This document shows, one piece after another, positions 6,509 through 6,531 of a DNA stretch of 6,531 bases (position 1 is the stretch's first letter; every line of letters begins with the position of its first letter). The stretch comes from an uncultured Prevotella sp. (GTDB taxonomy: Bacteria; Bacteroidota; Bacteroidia; Bacteroidales; Bacteroidaceae): contig USQD01000113.1 of the NCBI GenBank assembly GCA_900556795.1, positions 1 through 6,531 of the forward strand. Direction: 5' to 3'. The notes beneath the pieces were generated by a model. It did not search any database and had not been told where the DNA came from. It saw only the letters and a list, made by a program, of their open reading frames with translations. Both the position numbers and the translations under genes were made by a program.

Positions 6509-6531
6509 CTTTTATACTCTTTTTTGCTATC

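Overview
The window looks like chromosome from a human-associated member of the Bacteroidales, most like Prevotella/Segatella. The clues are a fimbrillin-type lipoprotein with BspA-like repeats, a Bacteroidetes-type tyrosine recombinase with an N-terminal arm-binding domain, promoter boxes matching the Bacteroidetes TAnnTTTG consensus, and A/T-rich leaders without a Shine-Dalgarno sequence. Genus is inferred from protein style only; no rRNA or tRNA is present.

Layout. Bases 1-142 are a leader with a good -7 box for the first gene. Bases 143-1990 (+) encode a 615-residue predicted surface lipoprotein: a fimbrillin (Mfa-like) N-terminal half joined to BspA/DUF285-type repeats of 26 residues. 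Part of the repeat array is a perfect 78-bp tandem duplication. A 30-bp hairpin (2011-2040) lies between this gene and the convergent integrase gene and can terminate both. Bases 2041-3525 (-) encode a 494-residue tyrosine recombinase. It keeps the nucleophile Tyr and the box II Arg but lacks the box I Arg and has an extra C-terminal segment of about 90 residues. Its upstream region (3526-3630) holds three copies of TTCTAAACA at 11- and 33-bp spacing and a tandem 9-bp repeat. A 17-bp hairpin (3631-3667) closes the next gene. Bases 3694-6414 (-) encode a full-length pyruvate, phosphate dikinase (ppdK), preceded by a near-perfect Bacteroidetes promoter (6477-6508).

How the parts relate. ppdK is a housekeeping metabolic gene transcribed alone. 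The adhesin-like lipoprotein and the recombinase form a small accessory pair between ppdK and the left edge. Tyrosine recombinases near surface-protein genes in Bacteroidetes can mark either phase-variable loci or small mobile insertions. No inverted repeats flanking a promoter were found, so phase variation is not supported here. A mobile-insertion reading rests only on the integrase and a short, statistically weak direct repeat. No clear new system is visible; the points most worth checking are the recombinase's altered active site and tail, the repeats in its leader, and the recent duplication in the adhesin.
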